A DNA stretch of 64,000 bases, from NCBI GenBank assembly GCA_026874595.1, contig CM049311.1:34513176-34577175 (forward strand). The letters run 5' to 3'. The position numbers and the translations under genes were made by a program. Below the pieces are notes generated by a model. It did not search any database. It was not told the DNA's origin and saw only the letters and a program-made list of their open reading frames with translations. The stretch comes from Sipunculus nudus (taxonomy: Eukaryota > Annelida > Sipuncula > Golfingiida > Sipunculidae). The number at the start of each line of letters is the position of its first letter. Positions within the stretch are counted from its first letter, which is position 1. Of this stretch, positions 62,913 to 64,000 are shown piece by piece.

Positions 62913-64000
62913 ATGTATCAGTTTCAAAAGGATGCCTGCATATCTGTGGCCTATAGGGCATGTCACCGTGAAATCGCGAAATCTCATTCGACGAGAAACG
63001 GTGCGAGATTTTGCAAGATTTTTGGTTGGATCACCGAGAACTCACCAAGGGCTACAAGATGCGAAAATTTTGACCTCTCTAGCATAAAAACTGACAGAGT
63101 TAGAAGCTGAAAACTGCATATTTTCAAAATTCAAAGGTTTTACCCCAAAAATAGAGAAATCTGGCAATAGCGCACTTTGGCACCTATGCGCAAAAATAAG
63201 CCCATGGACCCTAGTTTAAGGTGCTGTGATGGAAATGGCCCAATGTTTAATAGTTCTGGAGGTATAGCACCAAAACAAATTTTCATGTTTTTTCATCTGC
63301 AACGCCCCCTGGCGGCCATTTCCAAAATCTGAAAAACCCGTTTCGAGATATTCTTATGTTACATAAAATATCTCAGAATCAGTAAAATTGCTGCAAATTT
63401 GAAAAATATCACGAAATTCCATGATTTCTCCCCAAAATTGCGTAACCATGGTAACAGCGAAATGAGGCAATTTGGCAGTGTTGGAAGTGGCCATGCAGTG
63501 GCAAATAAAACGGGCTACAGATTAGGTGCCTACGGCTATTTTTGACGAAGGTATGAAGAAAAAACCGTTTTTGAGCTTTTTGGCGACCCTGACCTTGACC
63601 CTTGACCGATCATGACCAAAAACAATAGGCTCCGAGAAGAACCGATTATACACTCTATCTATAAGTTTCAGGACGATTGGTGCAAAATTGTGGCCTGTAG
63701 AGCGGGGACATACAGACAAACAAACAAACGGAACTGATCAACATACTTGTCGAAATCTCTGATTCCGGCAAGCAATAAACTATAACGCGACAGAAATGGC
63801 AAACCGGCCCGCAAAGAGTGCCTGTGGTCACTTATTTTATACGGCGAACGCTATAATTTTTGCAGTCACGGGAAAGCGTGTCTGTCTTTCATACTAAAAC
63901 GCGTGCATGCATGCGTGATGGCATATGTATTTGTGCATGCGGGTTTTAATTTTTACAAAGTTGCTAAAATTTGTGGGGACCGTGTATGATTAAACAAAAG
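62913..64000. repeat. 1274-bp tandem units, continuing past the window
   Basis: 62913-63125 matches the end of a 1274-bp unit and 63126-64000 the first 875 bp of the next. Its variants (AAAAATAAGCCC and GGAGGTATAGC) match copy 1, not copies 2 and 3. Confidence 0.9.

Larger units (their letters stand above)
44541..64000. repeat. Hierarchical repeat array II, runs off the window end
   Basis: Same monomer vocabulary as array I plus extra modules: a TCTCGTTT(G/C)ACGAGAAA hairpin segment, a GC-rich cassette, (CAGA)n hairpin minisatellites, and a ~140-bp TGACCTTGACCTTTGACC repeat. Block order is rearranged relative to array I. Open frames rich in LSVC are translations of (CAGA)n. Confidence 0.92.

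Overview
This is an animal (metazoan) genomic window: AT-rich, intron-bearing, sparse in genes and dense in repeats. A spliced gene with canonical GT/AG junctions, a six-transmembrane TRPV-type channel, LINE remnants, a tRNA-derived SINE and long arrays containing TGACCTTGACC and GACGGACGACGG-type repeats suggest a marine invertebrate, perhaps a mollusc or another lophotrochozoan. The phylum is an inference from repeat style. It was not tested.

Only two protein-coding genes are convincing. (1) 938-8143, minus strand: the first five coding exons of a glutathionyl-hydroquinone reductase (Xi-class GST). The phases of all five exons join exactly to give 209 codons, with a CPWAHR active site and a VPVLWD/NNESSEI glutathione-site block. 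The C-terminal exons lie beyond position 1. (2) 25536-27617, minus strand: an intronless 693-codon TRPV-like cation channel (ankyrin repeats, six membrane segments, pore loop, TRP-helix tryptophan) with two AATAAA signals just past the stop codon.

Layout. 1-8.2 kb: the reductase gene, with MITE-like elements in its introns. 8.2-9.1 kb: a dispersed repeat. 9.56-10.85 kb: a decayed LINE reverse transcriptase. 11.0-13.3 kb: a ~343-bp tandem array. 14.2-18.4 kb: a 4.2-kb element with ~0.8-0.95-kb inverted arms, inserted into a second copy of the 8.3-kb dispersed repeat. 18.4-25.5 kb: repeat copies, a second LINE remnant, an ~805-bp terminal-inverted-repeat element and a ~250-bp foldback. 25.5-27.7 kb: the channel gene. 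27.8-31.5 kb: simple repeats, a ~118-bp array and a GCGTAC-rich patch. 31.5-40.1 kb and 44.5-64 kb: two parts of one hierarchical repeat field. 42.3-44.2 kb: a separate ~365-bp satellite.

The 31.5-64 kb field is the most unusual part. It is a mosaic of ~330-bp monomers and larger blocks (1274 bp, 1460 bp, ~1.9 kb, plus 2.0-kb and 2.7-kb duplicated blocks). Recurrent short motifs sit at fixed places in these units: a box closely matching the CTCF core (about 40 copies, all in one orientation), an RFX X-box-like GTTACCATGGTAAC palindrome, stacked nuclear-receptor half-sites including perfect DR1 elements, a TCTCG/CGAGA hairpin, and a GCTTGC...GCAAGC hairpin embedded in (CAGA)n at block junctions. 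Whether any protein binds these sites cannot be seen from sequence.
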